Assembly: GCF_029888045.1 (NCBI RefSeq)
Contig: NZ_JARXRN010000028.1
Span: forward strand, 225,924-289,923
Direction of reading: 5' to 3'
Source: Luteimonas rhizosphaericola
GTDB taxonomy: Bacteria; Pseudomonadota; Gammaproteobacteria; Xanthomonadales; Xanthomonadaceae
Length of the DNA: 64,000 nucleotides
Shown: piece after piece, positions 52,124 through 60,743 of the stretch
Numbering within the stretch: position 1 is the stretch's first letter
Layout: every line of letters starts with the position of its first letter
Position numbers and translations under genes: made by a program
The notes under the pieces: model-generated
Told to the model about the DNA's origin: nothing
Seen by the model: the letters and a program-made list of their open reading frames with translations, nothing else
Database searches by the model: none

Positions 52124-52723
52124 ATGACCGCCGCCGCCACCGCCCCGGACCCCCTGCAGGCCGACCGTGCCCTGGTCGCGGCCGTGCTCGACGGCGCGCC
52201 GGGCGCGTTCGAGCGGCTGGTGCGCGAGTACCAGGGCCTGTGCTGGCATGTGATCGACCGCATGGTGCGCCATCCCGACGACACCCGCGAGCTGTGCCAG
52301 GAGGCGTTCCTGCGGGTGCACCAGGCGCTGCACCAGTACCGCGGCGAGAGCGCGCTGAAGTCGTGGATCGCGCAGGTGGCCTATTCGGTGGCCAAGCGGC
52401 ACCTGGAGAAGAAGCGGATTCCGATCGCCGAGGTGGCCGGGGAGGGGGACGGGCTGTCGCTGCTCGACCGGGTCGACGACGGTTTCGACCTGGAATCGGC
52501 GACGTCCGACGAGGAGGCGGTGGCGCTGCTGCACGCGGCCATCGAGCGGCTGCCGCCGCTGCAGCGCACGCTGCTCACGCTGTATCACCTGGAGGAACTG
52601 CCGATCGGCGAGATCTCACGGATCACCGGACTCGCCGAAGGTACGATCAAGAGCCACCTGTTCCGCAGCCGCAAGCAGCTGCGCGGCCTGCTGGAACCGA
52701 GCCTGGGAGTCTTCGCCGCATGA
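52124..52723 (+). CDS. ECF-type RNA polymerase sigma factor
   Basis: 199 residues from ATG 52124. Region 2 (about 20-90) has FERLVREYQGLCWHVIDRMV and DDTRELCQEAFLRVHQAL; region 4 (about 130-185) has LPPLQRTLLTLYHLEELPIG and TGLAEGTIKSHLFRSRKQLR. Domain 3 and 1.1 are absent, so it belongs to the ECF group, nearest RpoE-like by eye. It ends in an ATGA overlap with the next gene, the usual layout for a sigma and its regulator. It probably controls envelope-related genes. Confidence 0.92.
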   Translation: MTAAATAPDPLQADRALVAAVLDGAPGAFERLVREYQGLCWHVIDRMVRHPDDTRELCQEAFLRVHQALHQYRGESALKSWIAQVAYSVAKRHLEKKRIPIAEVAGEGDGLSLLDRVDDGFDLESATSDEEAVALLHAAIERLPPLQRTLLTLYHLEELPIGEISRITGLAEGTIKSHLFRSRKQLRGLLEPSLGVFAA

Positions 52724-53154
52724 ACACCTCACCTCCCGATCCCCGCGCGCCGTCGGAGCGCGACTGGCTGGCGCAGGAGCGCATGCTCGCGGGCGCCGGC
52801 GACCGGCGCGATGCCCTGCTCGCGCGCGCGCTGCGCACGCCCATCGGCTCCGGGCCGCCGCCCGGGTTCGCGGCCGCCGTCGCGCGCGCGGCGGCCGCGG
52901 CGCCGGCGTCGCAGTCGCTGCCCGACGCCGGCCTCGAGCGCGGCCTGCTGCAGACCCTGCTGGGACTGATGGGCGCCGTCGGCATCGGCGCCCTGGCGCT
53001 GTACGGCCCGCAGTGGTGGATGCTGGTGCGCGAGGCCTTCGGGCCGGCCGGCGCGCAGTGGGGCCTGGTCGCCGGCGGCTGCCTGCTGCTGTCCTGGCTA
53101 CCCACGGCCGCGCGCTGGCTGGCGCGGGACGCGAGGCCGACGGCTGTGGCGTGA
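52720..53154 (+). CDS. Putative membrane-bound regulator of the ECF sigma factor
   Basis: 144 residues from ATG 52720, overlapping the sigma gene by four bases. A cytoplasmic N-terminal part of about 75 residues (PSERDWLAQERMLAGAGDRRD) precedes two membrane segments (about 82-105 and 120-138). The layout fits an anti-sigma factor, but the zinc-binding HxxxCxxC motif of ZAS-type anti-sigmas is missing (no Cys pair at all), so the call rests on gene order. No family is recognised with certainty. Confidence 0.65.
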   Translation: MNTSPPDPRAPSERDWLAQERMLAGAGDRRDALLARALRTPIGSGPPPGFAAAVARAAAAAPASQSLPDAGLERGLLQTLLGLMGAVGIGALALYGPQWWMLVREAFGPAGAQWGLVAGGCLLLSWLPTAARWLARDARPTAVA

Positions 53155-53475
53155 AGGGCACGCGCCGGCGACGCGTCAGCGCTCGCCGCTGGCGCCCGGG
53201 GGCGAATCGGTCGTTGATCGCATTGGCGTGACGGGCGGCGCGATCAGGACCGCGTCTCCATCGGGAGAATCCGACGACGCGTTGGACCGTGGACGATGGG
53301 AGGTGCGACGACGCACGCAGGATTGCGCTGGGCCCGGGCTGCCTGCTCGATCCACCGCCGTCCCGCGCGGCGCACCGGCGACGATGTCGCCTCGGCGTCA
53401 TCGCCGTCGACATCACTGGAGCTACGGAAGGTGGCCGCGCCACGCCCCGGGCGTAGCGCGGCCCGGAGGGGCGCG
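53155..53475. other. Intergenic region, no gene seen
   Basis: 321 bases between the sigma operon end and the end of the convergent 85-residue gene. Short open frames here are GC-driven and lack ribosome sites. No hairpin with a T-run, REP element or tRNA was found. Confidence 0.5.
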
Positions 53476-53733
53476 TCAGTCCACGCGCTGGAGTTCGGTA
53501 TCGAAGCGACGCGGGTAGCCGCGTTCATCGCTGATGCGCAGCACTTCGTCGGGGTCGGAATCGGGCGCGCCGTAGATCGCGCACGCCACGCCGCCGTTGC
53601 CGCGGCCGACGGCATGCAGCCGGTAGCGCGACTGGCCGCTGCCGGTCTCGGGTGGATAGTGGCGCGGCGGTTCCTTGCCGTCGAGGTCGAGTTCGCTGTT
53701 GTCGATGAGTCCGCCGACGAACAGTGCGCGCAT
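53476..53733 (-). CDS. Conserved small hypothetical protein, 85 residues
   Basis: From ATG 53731-53733 (MRALFVGGLIDNSELDLDG), followed by PPRHYPPETG, SRYRLHAVGRGNGGVACAIYG and LRISDERGYPRRFDTEL. It has no membrane segment or signal, and it reads like a compact beta-rich cytoplasmic protein. Not assigned to a named family. It is divergent from rsmC with about 150 bases between. Confidence 0.65.
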   Translation of the reverse strand: MRALFVGGLIDNSELDLDGKEPPRHYPPETGSGQSRYRLHAVGRGNGGVACAIYGAPDSDPDEVLRISDERGYPRRFDTELQRVD

Positions 53734-53882
53734 GGAATGCTCCTCTGGTTGGGGTGCTCCCTCATCGACAGCGTGCCGGGCGGGATGTTCCCGCAGGGTC
53801 AAGGCGGCGTGCGCAGCGCGTTGCGGGCGGAAGCGGCGTCGCGCCCCCGGTAGAATCTGCGGCCCGTCGTCCGCCCGCCGCC

Positions 53883-54908
53883 ATGTCCGATCCCGCCCTC
53901 GATGCGCTGATGCTGCCGTTCGCCGACCGGCGCCTGGCCTGGCCGGACGCGGGCGCGCTGTTCCTGCGCGCGCGCGAGGGCGCGGCGCTGCATGCGCATG
54001 CGCCGCGCGCCGGACTGGTGTGCGAACAGTCGTTCCGGCCCGAGCACGACTCGCTCCAGCGCGCCGGTTTCACGGTTCAGGCGCAGGGCGAGGACACGGC
54101 GCCCCTGGTGCTGGTGCTGCCGCCGCGCCAGCGCGACGAGGCGCGGGCGCTGCTGGCCGAGGCCGTGGCGCGGACCGCGCCGGGCGGCACGGTGGTGGCG
54201 TCGATGCCCAACGACGCCGGCGCGCGCTCCGGCCAGGCCGACTTCGAGGCCCTGCTGGGACCGGCGAGCGTGCTCAGCAAGCACAAGTGCCGCGTGTTCT
54301 GGGCCGAGGCGACGCATGCGGATGCGGCGCTCGCGCAGCGGTGGCGGGCGCTGGACGCGCCTCGGCCGATCCTGGACGGGCGCTGGACCAGCCGCCCGGG
54401 CGTGTTCGCGTGGGACCGGATCGACCCGGCCTCCGCCCTGCTGGCCGCGCACCTGTTGCCGACGCTGTCCGGCCACGGCGCCGACCTCGGCGCGGGCTGG
54501 GGCTTCCTGTCCAGCGAGGTGCTCGCGCGCTGCCCGGCGGTCACCGCGCTGGACGTGGTGGAAGCCGAGCAGCGCGCGCTCGACTGCGCCCGCGCCAACC
54601 TGCAGGCGCATGCCGCGCGGGTGGCGCTGGAATTCCGGTGGCTCGACGTCACGGCGGGGTTGCCCGCGCGCTACGACTTCATCGTCACCAACCCCCCGTT
54701 CCACGCCCTGCGCGGCGAGCCGCGGCCCGACCTCGGGCGCGCGTTCATCGCCGCGGCCGCCAACGCGCTGCGGCCCGGCGGCGCGCTGTGGCTGGTGGCC
54801 AACCGCCAGCTGCCGTACGAGGAGATGTTCGACGCGCGGTTCGCCAGCGCACGCCTGGTCGCCCAGCAGGGCGGGTTCAAGGTGGTCGAGGCGGTGCGCG
54901 GCCGATGA
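53883..54908 (+). CDS. rsmC: 16S rRNA m2G1207 methyltransferase RsmC-like
   Basis: 341 residues, the two-domain length of RsmC. A degenerate N-terminal MTase-like domain (about 1-150, with LGPASVLSKHKCRVFWAE) is followed by the catalytic domain (about 170-341) with DLGAGWGFLSSEVL (SAM), the EAEQRALDCARAN acidic loop and NPPFHAL, the N6/N2-methyltransferase motif. It methylates 16S rRNA in the small subunit. The rsuA gene overlaps its end in ATGA; the unit therefore groups two 16S-rRNA-modification enzymes. Confidence 0.88.
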   Translation: MSDPALDALMLPFADRRLAWPDAGALFLRAREGAALHAHAPRAGLVCEQSFRPEHDSLQRAGFTVQAQGEDTAPLVLVLPPRQRDEARALLAEAVARTAPGGTVVASMPNDAGARSGQADFEALLGPASVLSKHKCRVFWAEATHADAALAQRWRALDAPRPILDGRWTSRPGVFAWDRIDPASALLAAHLLPTLSGHGADLGAGWGFLSSEVLARCPAVTALDVVEAEQRALDCARANLQAHAARVALEFRWLDVTAGLPARYDFIVTNPPFHALRGEPRPDLGRAFIAAAANALRPGGALWLVANRQLPYEEMFDARFASARLVAQQGGFKVVEAVRGR

Positions 54909-55642
54909 GCGATCCGTCCGCCGCGCCGGTGGCCAAGCTGGTGCGCCACATCGCCAACCTCGGCTACGGCAGCCGCCGGCAGGTGCAGGCGCTGTTCCGC
55001 GAGGGCCGCATCACCGATCCCGACGGCGACGTGCTGTACGCCGATGATCGCGTCGCGCATGCGGTGGTGCGCATCGACGGTGAGCCGCTCGACCCGCCGC
55101 CCGGCCTGGTGCTGATGCTGCACAAGCCGGTCGGCACCACCTGTTCGACCCGGGATCCCGGCCGGCTGGTCTACGACCTGCTGCCGCCGCGCTTCCGCCA
55201 ACGCGACCCGCAGCTGTCCACCGTCGGCCGCCTGGACCGCGACACCAGCGGACTGCTGCTGCTGACCGACGACGGCCAGCTGCTGCACCGGATCATCGCG
55301 CCGAAATCCAACCTGCCCAAGGTGTACGAAGCGACGCTGGCGCAGCTGCTGCGCGGAGACGAGGCGGCGCTGTTCGCCAGCGGCACGCTGCTGCTGGACT
55401 CGGAGCGCACGCCGCTGAAGCCGGCGACGCTGGTGCCGCTGGAGGCCACCCGCGCGCGGCTGGTGCTGACCGAAGGCCGCTACCACCAGGCGCGGCGCAT
55501 GTTCGCGGCGGTGGGCAACCACGTGGTCGCGCTGCACCGTGCGCAGGTGGGAGGCCTCACGCTGGGCGACCTGCCCGAAGGCCGCTGGCGCGCGCTCGAC
55601 GCCGGCGACCTGTCGCGGCTGTTCGAAGGTGCCGCGCCATGA
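54905..55642 (+). CDS. rsuA: 16S rRNA pseudouridine(516) synthase RsuA-like
   Basis: 245 residues from ATG 54905. An S4-like N-terminal domain (about 10-60, LGYGSRRQVQALFREGRI) precedes the catalytic core with MLHKPVGTTCSTRD, GRLDRDTSGLLLLTDDG (catalytic Asp in RLDRDT), YEATL and EGRYHQARRMFAAVGNHVV. The latter motifs align with RsuA, which modifies U516. It overlaps both neighbours by four bases. Confidence 0.88.
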   Translation: MSDPSAAPVAKLVRHIANLGYGSRRQVQALFREGRITDPDGDVLYADDRVAHAVVRIDGEPLDPPPGLVLMLHKPVGTTCSTRDPGRLVYDLLPPRFRQRDPQLSTVGRLDRDTSGLLLLTDDGQLLHRIIAPKSNLPKVYEATLAQLLRGDEAALFASGTLLLDSERTPLKPATLVPLEATRARLVLTEGRYHQARRMFAAVGNHVVALHRAQVGGLTLGDLPEGRWRALDAGDLSRLFEGAAP

Positions 55643-56334
55643 GCGCGGTCGCGCCGCTGCCGTGGCGGCCGGATGCGGTCGTGTTCGACATGGACGGGCT
55701 GATGCTCGACAGCGAGCGCGCGATCACCGACTGCATGACCCGCGCCGCGGCCGAGGCCGGCCACGACCTGCCCGCCGGCCTGTGGCTGGAGATGGTGGGC
55801 ACGGGCGATGCCGCCTGCCGCGCCATGCTCGCCGACCGCCTGGGCGAGGTCGCGGCCGACGCCCTGCTGGACCACGCCGGCGCGCTGTACACCGAGGTGG
55901 TGGACGCCGGCGTGCCGCATCGGCCGGGCCTGCTCGACCTGCTCGACTGGCTGCAGGCCGCCGGCATCCCGCGCGCGGTCGCCACCTCCACCCGGCGCCC
56001 GCTGGCGCTGCGCAAGCTGCGGCGCGCCGGCCTGCTGGAGCGCTTCCATGCGATCTGCACCAGCAGCGATGTCGCCCATCCCAAGCCCGCGCCCGACGTC
56101 TACCTGCTGGCGGCGGCGCGGCTCGGGGTCGCGCCGGCGCGCTGCCTGGTGCTGGAGGATTCGCCCACCGGCGTGCGCGCCGCGCTGGCCGCGGGCATGA
56201 CCCTGGTGCAGGTGCCCGACCTGGTGGCCCCGGACGAGGCGGTGCGCGCGCTGCGCCACCGCATCGTCGAGTCGCTGGGCGAGGCGCAGCGGCTGCTCGA
56301 GGCCTGCGTGGGTCCGGACACGCGCGATTCCTGA
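55639..56334 (+). CDS. HAD-superfamily phosphatase/phosphonatase-like
   Basis: 231 residues from ATG 55639, four-base overlap with rsuA. Subfamily I HAD blocks are present: FDMDGLMLDSE (nucleophile Asp), VATSTRRPLALRKL (motif II Thr/Ser), HPKPAPDVYLLAA (Lys) and LEDSPTGVRAALAAG (acidic pair). It is of the beta-phosphoglucomutase/DOG phosphatase-like branch; the substrate is undetermined. Last gene of the rsmC-rsuA unit. Confidence 0.9.
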   Translation: MSAVAPLPWRPDAVVFDMDGLMLDSERAITDCMTRAAAEAGHDLPAGLWLEMVGTGDAACRAMLADRLGEVAADALLDHAGALYTEVVDAGVPHRPGLLDLLDWLQAAGIPRAVATSTRRPLALRKLRRAGLLERFHAICTSSDVAHPKPAPDVYLLAAARLGVAPARCLVLEDSPTGVRAALAAGMTLVQVPDLVAPDEAVRALRHRIVESLGEAQRLLEACVGPDTRDS

Positions 56335-56433
56335 GCAAGGCGTCCGGATCGATCGCATCGCATGGCGCGGCGCGAACGGGAGCGGCGCGGCGTGCGTGGC
56401 TGCGCGCGCGGGGCGGCCACGCGCAGCGCGCGG

Positions 56434-57024
56434 CTAGGGCGCGTCCGCGCGCCCGGGCCGGCCGGCGTCGCCGTCGTCCAGCAGCGCCTGCCAGCCGTCG
56501 AAGCCGAGCGCGCGCACGGTGGCGATGTTGCGCTCGATGATCGCGTCGGGGTCGGGATAGGCGGCCACCGCGCGATCCACGCTGTCCTCGCGCAGCAGGT
56601 GCAGGATCGGATAGGGCGCGCGGTTGGTGAGGTTGGCCGGATCGTCGCCGGGCGTGTCGGCGAAGCGGTAGTCCGGGTGGAAGCTGGCCACCTGCAGCAC
56701 GCCGTCCAGCTCCATCGCCTCCACCAGTGCGTCGGCATCGCCCAGGAAGTCGTTGTAGTCGAGGAAGTCGCCCAGCACCTGCGGATGCACCAGCAGGGTG
56801 GTGTCCACCAGGTCGGCCGCGGTGTCGCGCAGCAGCGCGAGTTCCTCGCCCAGCTGTTCGAGCAGGGCGCGCTCGGTGCTGGCGTCGCTGACCACGATCC
56901 GCACCTGGCCCTTCGCCACGACCGCCTTGGCGAACGGGCACAGGTTCAGGCCGATCACCGCGCGGTCCAGCCAGCGCCGGACCCGCGCCTCGACCTGCGC
57001 GGGATCGAGGGGGGCGTCAGTCAC
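56434..57024 (-). CDS. DUF1415-family protein
   Basis: 196 residues from GTG 57024, inside the end of the YajQ gene (eight-base overlap), so translation is coupled. The signature is WLDRAVIGLNLCPFAKAV (NLCPFA), with VVSDASTERALLEQL, VHPQVLGDFLDYNDFL, LQVASFHPDYRFAD and the PYPILHLLRE block. Function unknown; a conserved Cys in NLCPF hints at redox or metal binding. Confidence 0.85.
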   Translation of the reverse strand: MTDAPLDPAQVEARVRRWLDRAVIGLNLCPFAKAVVAKGQVRIVVSDASTERALLEQLGEELALLRDTAADLVDTTLLVHPQVLGDFLDYNDFLGDADALVEAMELDGVLQVASFHPDYRFADTPGDDPANLTNRAPYPILHLLREDSVDRAVAAYPDPDAIIERNIATVRALGFDGWQALLDDGDAGRPGRADAP

Positions 57025-57499
57025 GGAAGTTGTCGAACTGCAGCGGCAGGCCGAAGTCCTCGCCGCGCAGCAGCGCGATCGCGGCCTGCAGGTCGTCGCG
57101 CTTCTTGCCGGTCACGCGCAGCTTGTCGCCGTTGATCTGGCTGTCGACCTTGATCTTCGCGTCCTTGAGCTTGCCCTGGATCTTCTTCGCCAGGTCGCGC
57201 TCGATGCCCTGGCGCACCGTGACCTTCTGACGTGCGCCGGCGACGTTGGTGTCGATGTCGCCGAACTCCAGGCAGCGCGCGTCGATCTTCCGCGCGATCA
57301 GGCGCGCGCGCAGGATGTCGGTCATCTGCTGCAGCTGGAACTCGCTCGGCGCCGACTGCGTGATCACCGCGTCCTCGCGCACGAAGCTCGCGTCCACGCC
57401 CTTGAAGTCGAAGCGCGTCGACAGCTCGCGGTTGGCCTGGTCCACGGCGTTGATCAGTTCGTGGGTATCCACTTCGGAAACGATGTCGAAGGAAGGCAT
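57017..57499 (-). CDS. YajQ-family cyclic-di-GMP/nucleotide-binding protein
   Basis: 160 residues, family length. MPSFDIVSEVDTHELINAVD, then NRELSTRFDFKGVDASFVRE, FQLQQMTDILRARLI and the C-terminal end LPLQFDNFRD are all conserved. YajQ proteins form two ferredoxin-like domains; the Xanthomonas homologue binds c-di-GMP and controls transcription of virulence genes, so a related effector role is plausible here. It is upstream of DUF1415 and overlaps it. Confidence 0.92.
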   Translation of the reverse strand: MPSFDIVSEVDTHELINAVDQANRELSTRFDFKGVDASFVREDAVITQSAPSEFQLQQMTDILRARLIARKIDARCLEFGDIDTNVAGARQKVTVRQGIERDLAKKIQGKLKDAKIKVDSQINGDKLRVTGKKRDDLQAAIALLRGEDFGLPLQFDNFRD

Positions 57500-57731
57500 G
57501 GCGGTCCGGTGTCGGTGGCGGGAGGGCCGGCGCGAGCGGTCTGCGCGGAGGCGCGGCCCGTCGCAGCGTCCGCCCACGCGGGTCGGTCGTGCGCGGCGCT
57601 GCTGGCGCGGACATCCCGGCGCGGGCGTCGCGCACAAGGGTACTCCATGGTTGCGCACGCAACGGATGCGCGGCCGGCAGCGAGCCCGTACCGTGTCGCG
57701 GCGCCGCTTCCGGCGCGCCTGTCGTCCGCGC

Positions 57732-58844
57732 GTGCATCCATCCCCCACCATCGGCATCGTCGGCAGCGCGGGCACCTACGGGCGCTGGCTGCAGGCCTTC
57801 TTCGCCCGTCGCATGGGCCTGCGCGTGCTCGGGCACGACCCCGGCGACGCGAACAGCGACGCGCCAGATGCGCTGCTCGACCAGGCCGACGTGCTGCTGT
57901 TCGCCACCCCCATCCGCGTTACCGCCGCGCTCATCGACGACTACGTGCGCCGGTCGGCGGGACGCGAGGCCGGGCGCCTGTGGCTGGACGTGACCTCGAT
58001 CAAGCAGGGCGCGGTGGAAGCGATGCTGCGCTCGCGCGCCGAGGTGGTCGGCCTGCATCCGATGACCGCCCCGCCCAAGGCGCCGACCATGAAGGGCCGC
58101 GTGGTGGTGGTGTGCGAGGCGCGGCTGGACCGCTGGCGGCCGTGGGTGCAGTCCCTGCTGGAGGCGCTGGAAGCCGAATGCGTGCACGCCAGCGCCGAGC
58201 GCCACGACCAGATGATGGCCCTGGTGCAGGCGATGGTGCACGCCTCGCACCTGGCCCAGGCTGGGGTGCTGGACGAGTACGCCGGCCGGCTCGGCGGGCT
58301 GGGCGCGATCATGCCCTTCCGCTCCGCCTCGTTCGAACTCGATGCGGCAATCGCCGCGCGCATCCTCTCGCTCAATCCGGCGATCTACGAGGAGATCCAG
58401 TTCGGCAACACGCATTCGGCCGAGGTGCTCGACCGCCTGCTGGCGCAATTGACCGAACTGCGCGACCTGGTGCGCGCCGGCGACGACGCGGCGCGCACGC
58501 GCTTCCGCGAGCGCTTCCTGCGCAGCCGCGAGGCCTTCGGGCCGCAGGCGCTGGCCGACGGCAACTACGCCTACGAACGCGTGGGCTACCTGCTGGCCGA
58601 CCTGGTGGGGCCGCGCTACACCAGCGTGCACCTGCCCGAGGACCGCGCCGGTTCGCTGTGCACCCTGCTGCACGTGTTCGAGCGCCATGGCGTGAGCCTG
58701 GAATCGATCCACTCCTCGCGCACCCCCGGCGGCGAGGTGCACTTCCGCATCGGTTTCGTACGCGGGACCGACGCCGCGGCGCTGGCGCGCGCCGTGACGG
58801 AGATCGACGCCAGCGGCGTCGGGCGCGTGCTGGAAAGCGGCTGA
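57732..58844 (+). CDS. tyrA: Prephenate dehydrogenase with C-terminal ACT-like domain
   Basis: 370 residues from GTG 57732 (reads VHPSPTIGIVGSAG). It oxidatively decarboxylates prephenate in tyrosine synthesis. The N-terminal nucleotide-binding domain (about 8-170) has GIVGSAGTYGRW, LLFATPIRVTA, LDVTSIKQGAV and VGLHPMTAPP; the helical domain has VQAMVHASHLAQAGVL and FRSASFELDAAIAARIL; the C-terminal end (about 300-370) EDRAGSLCTLLHVFERHGVS is an ACT regulatory domain, probably binding tyrosine. A longer start would add Arg-rich sequence. Confidence 0.85.
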   Translation: MHPSPTIGIVGSAGTYGRWLQAFFARRMGLRVLGHDPGDANSDAPDALLDQADVLLFATPIRVTAALIDDYVRRSAGREAGRLWLDVTSIKQGAVEAMLRSRAEVVGLHPMTAPPKAPTMKGRVVVVCEARLDRWRPWVQSLLEALEAECVHASAERHDQMMALVQAMVHASHLAQAGVLDEYAGRLGGLGAIMPFRSASFELDAAIAARILSLNPAIYEEIQFGNTHSAEVLDRLLAQLTELRDLVRAGDDAARTRFRERFLRSREAFGPQALADGNYAYERVGYLLADLVGPRYTSVHLPEDRAGSLCTLLHVFERHGVSLESIHSSRTPGGEVHFRIGFVRGTDAAALARAVTEIDASGVGRVLESG

Positions 58845-59160
58845 GGTCCGGGCGCGGGTGCCGCATCCGCGCCAGCCCGTCGGGGAATGACGCCGCAACT
58901 TGCGTACCCCGGTCCGCACCGTGGCGCCGGGCACGACGGCAGCGGTTGCCGGTGGCGGCGCATGGCATCGCGCAGGGCAGGGCGCGCCGGGCGCCGGCCA
59001 CGGATGCGGCATCATGCGCATCCCGTCGAGGGCCGATGCCTGCCATGTCCATCCCTGCCGCTCCCATGATCGTCAGCGCCCGTCCCCGCGCCGGTGTCGG
59101 TGCGTCGTCGGCGTCGGTCGTGATCGGGTCTGCGCGAGGTCCCGTCCGGGGTCGGGCCGT
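58845..59160. other. Intergenic region before the DMT transporter
   Basis: 316 bases. Several short open frames, none with a ribosome site or a product resembling a known protein. A GTCGG/CCGAC-type repetition near 59085-59110 is simple GC noise. No terminator hairpin with a T run was seen. Confidence 0.5.
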
Positions 59161-60090
59161 ATGCCCGCGTCCGCGCCCGTGAGCGCGGCGATCGAACCGC
59201 GCCCCGGCGCCGCGGCGGCCTGGATGCTGGCCGCTGGTCTTCTGTTCGCCGGCATGGACGCGGGCATGAAGTGGATCTCCACCGACTACCCGCCGTTCCA
59301 GGTCGCCACGCTGCGCAGCCTGTCGGCGCTGCCGCTGGTGCTGGCGTGGATCGCGTGGCGCGGGCGCGCCGGCACCCTGCTGCGCGTGCACTGGCGGCTG
59401 CACCTGCTGCGCGGGCTGCTGGGCGTCGGGATGATGGTCGGTTTCGTCTACGGCCTGGCGCGGATGCCACTGTCGACCGCCTACACGATCGTGTTCGTCG
59501 CGCCGCTGATGGTGACCGCGCTGGCGGTGCCGTTCCTGGGCGAAAAGGTGGGGCCGCGGCGCTGGGCGGCGATCGGGGTCGGCCTGCTCGGCGTGCTGGT
59601 GGTGCTGCGCCCGACCGGCGAGGGCGTGGCGACCGTGGCCGGGCTGGCGGTGGTGTTGGCGGCGCTGAGCTACGCGATCGCCGCGATCACCGTGCGCAAG
59701 CTGGCGCTGCGCGACAGCCCCGAGGCGATGGTGTTCTGGTTCCTGGTGCTGCTGGGCGCGTTCGCGGGCGCGGTGGCGGCGTTTGACTGGCATCCGGTGC
59801 AGCGCGTCCACTGGCCGGTGATCGCGGCCATCGGCGTCACCGGCGCGCTCGGGCAGGTCGCGCTGACCCACGCGTTCCGCCTCGGCGAGGCCAGCCAGAT
59901 CGCGCCGCTGGAATACGCCGCGCTGGTGTGGGTGGTGCTGCTCGACCTGGTGGTGTGGCAGGCGCTGCCCGATGGCGCCACCTGGCTGGGCGCGGCGATC
60001 ATCATCGCCAGCGGCCTGTACCTGATCCGCCGCGAGCGCATCGTCGGCGGTCAACGCCCGGACGACGCCGCGCAGACCCCGCCACCCTGA
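59161..60090 (+). CDS. DMT-superfamily (EamA-type) transporter
   Basis: 309 residues from ATG 59161; a GTG at 59179 is an alternative. Ten hydrophobic segments in two EamA repeats (about 15-140 and 155-295). Typical segments are MLAAGLLFAGMDAGMKWIS, LRGLLGVGMMVGFVYGLARM, LSTAYTIVFVAPLMVTALA, FLGEKVG, then LVVLRPTGEG between halves and APLEYAALVWVVLLDLVVW in the second. It exports metabolites in the inner membrane; the substrate is unknown. Seven bases separate it from the next gene. Confidence 0.87.
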   Translation: MPASAPVSAAIEPRPGAAAAWMLAAGLLFAGMDAGMKWISTDYPPFQVATLRSLSALPLVLAWIAWRGRAGTLLRVHWRLHLLRGLLGVGMMVGFVYGLARMPLSTAYTIVFVAPLMVTALAVPFLGEKVGPRRWAAIGVGLLGVLVVLRPTGEGVATVAGLAVVLAALSYAIAAITVRKLALRDSPEAMVFWFLVLLGAFAGAVAAFDWHPVQRVHWPVIAAIGVTGALGQVALTHAFRLGEASQIAPLEYAALVWVVLLDLVVWQALPDGATWLGAAIIIASGLYLIRRERIVGGQRPDDAAQTPPP

Positions 60091-60096
60091 CCTCCG

Positions 60097-60648
60097 ATGC
60101 CCCTGCTGCTGCTGCCGTTCGTGCTGTTGCTGCTGCTGGCCCTGCTGCTGGTGCTGTGGCCGGTCGGCCTGTGGATGCGTTGGCGCACCGGGCGGGCGCG
60201 GCGGCGTGCGCAGCCGCTGATGGTGTCGTTCAATGCCTGGGCGCTGCTGGGCTCGGCGCTGATGCTGCTCGCGGTCGGCGCGATGGCCACGGTCTGGATC
60301 GACGGCGCCGCGCTGCACGTGGCGAGCGGGCTGCTGGCCGGCGTGGCGCTGGGCGGGCTCGGGCTGCGGCTGGCGCGGCTGGAGGCCGGCGACGGGCGCC
60401 TGCACTACACCGCGCATGCGGGCCTGACCGGGGCGCTGCTCATGCTGGTCGCCGCGCGGGTCGCGCTGGCGGCGTGGCAGGCCTGGCATCGCGCGGTCGA
60501 GGGCGTGCCGGCGCCCGTGCCCTGGCCGTGGCTGGCGGATCCGGCCAGCCTGTGGGCGATGGGCGGACTGCTGCTGGGCTACCACCTCGGCTTCGCGTGG
60601 ACGCTGCGCGGCCGTCTGCGGCGGCTGGGCATGCTGCGGCGCCGCTGA
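60097..60648 (+). CDS. Hypothetical membrane protein, 183 residues
   Basis: From ATG 60097, six bases after the transporter stop. About five hydrophobic segments: 1-25 (very Leu-rich), 45-62, 67-85, 103-125 and 145-168. A basic stretch RWRTGRARRRAQP follows the first helix. No family recognised. It is probably cotranscribed with the DMT gene and ends at a strong hairpin. Confidence 0.65.
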   Translation: MPLLLLPFVLLLLLALLLVLWPVGLWMRWRTGRARRRAQPLMVSFNAWALLGSALMLLAVGAMATVWIDGAALHVASGLLAGVALGGLGLRLARLEAGDGRLHYTAHAGLTGALLMLVAARVALAAWQAWHRAVEGVPAPVPWPWLADPASLWAMGGLLLGYHLGFAWTLRGRLRRLGMLRRR

Positions 60649-60673
60649 TCGGCGCAACGTGAGCCGGATACGA

Positions 60674-60698
60674 CAACGGGCCCGAACAGGGCCCGTTG
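60674..60698. terminator. Bidirectional hairpin terminator
   Basis: Perfect ten-base-pair stem, CAACGGGCCC and GGGCCCGTTG, around a five-base loop GAACA. It lies between the convergent membrane-protein gene (ends 60648) and ompW (ends 60744) and can serve both. A short T-run is only partly present (GTTGCC on the plus side). Confidence 0.75.
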
Positions 60699-60743
60699 CC
60701 GCAGACATCCGCGCAGCCAGTCAGGCCTGCGCGGTCAGGCGCG

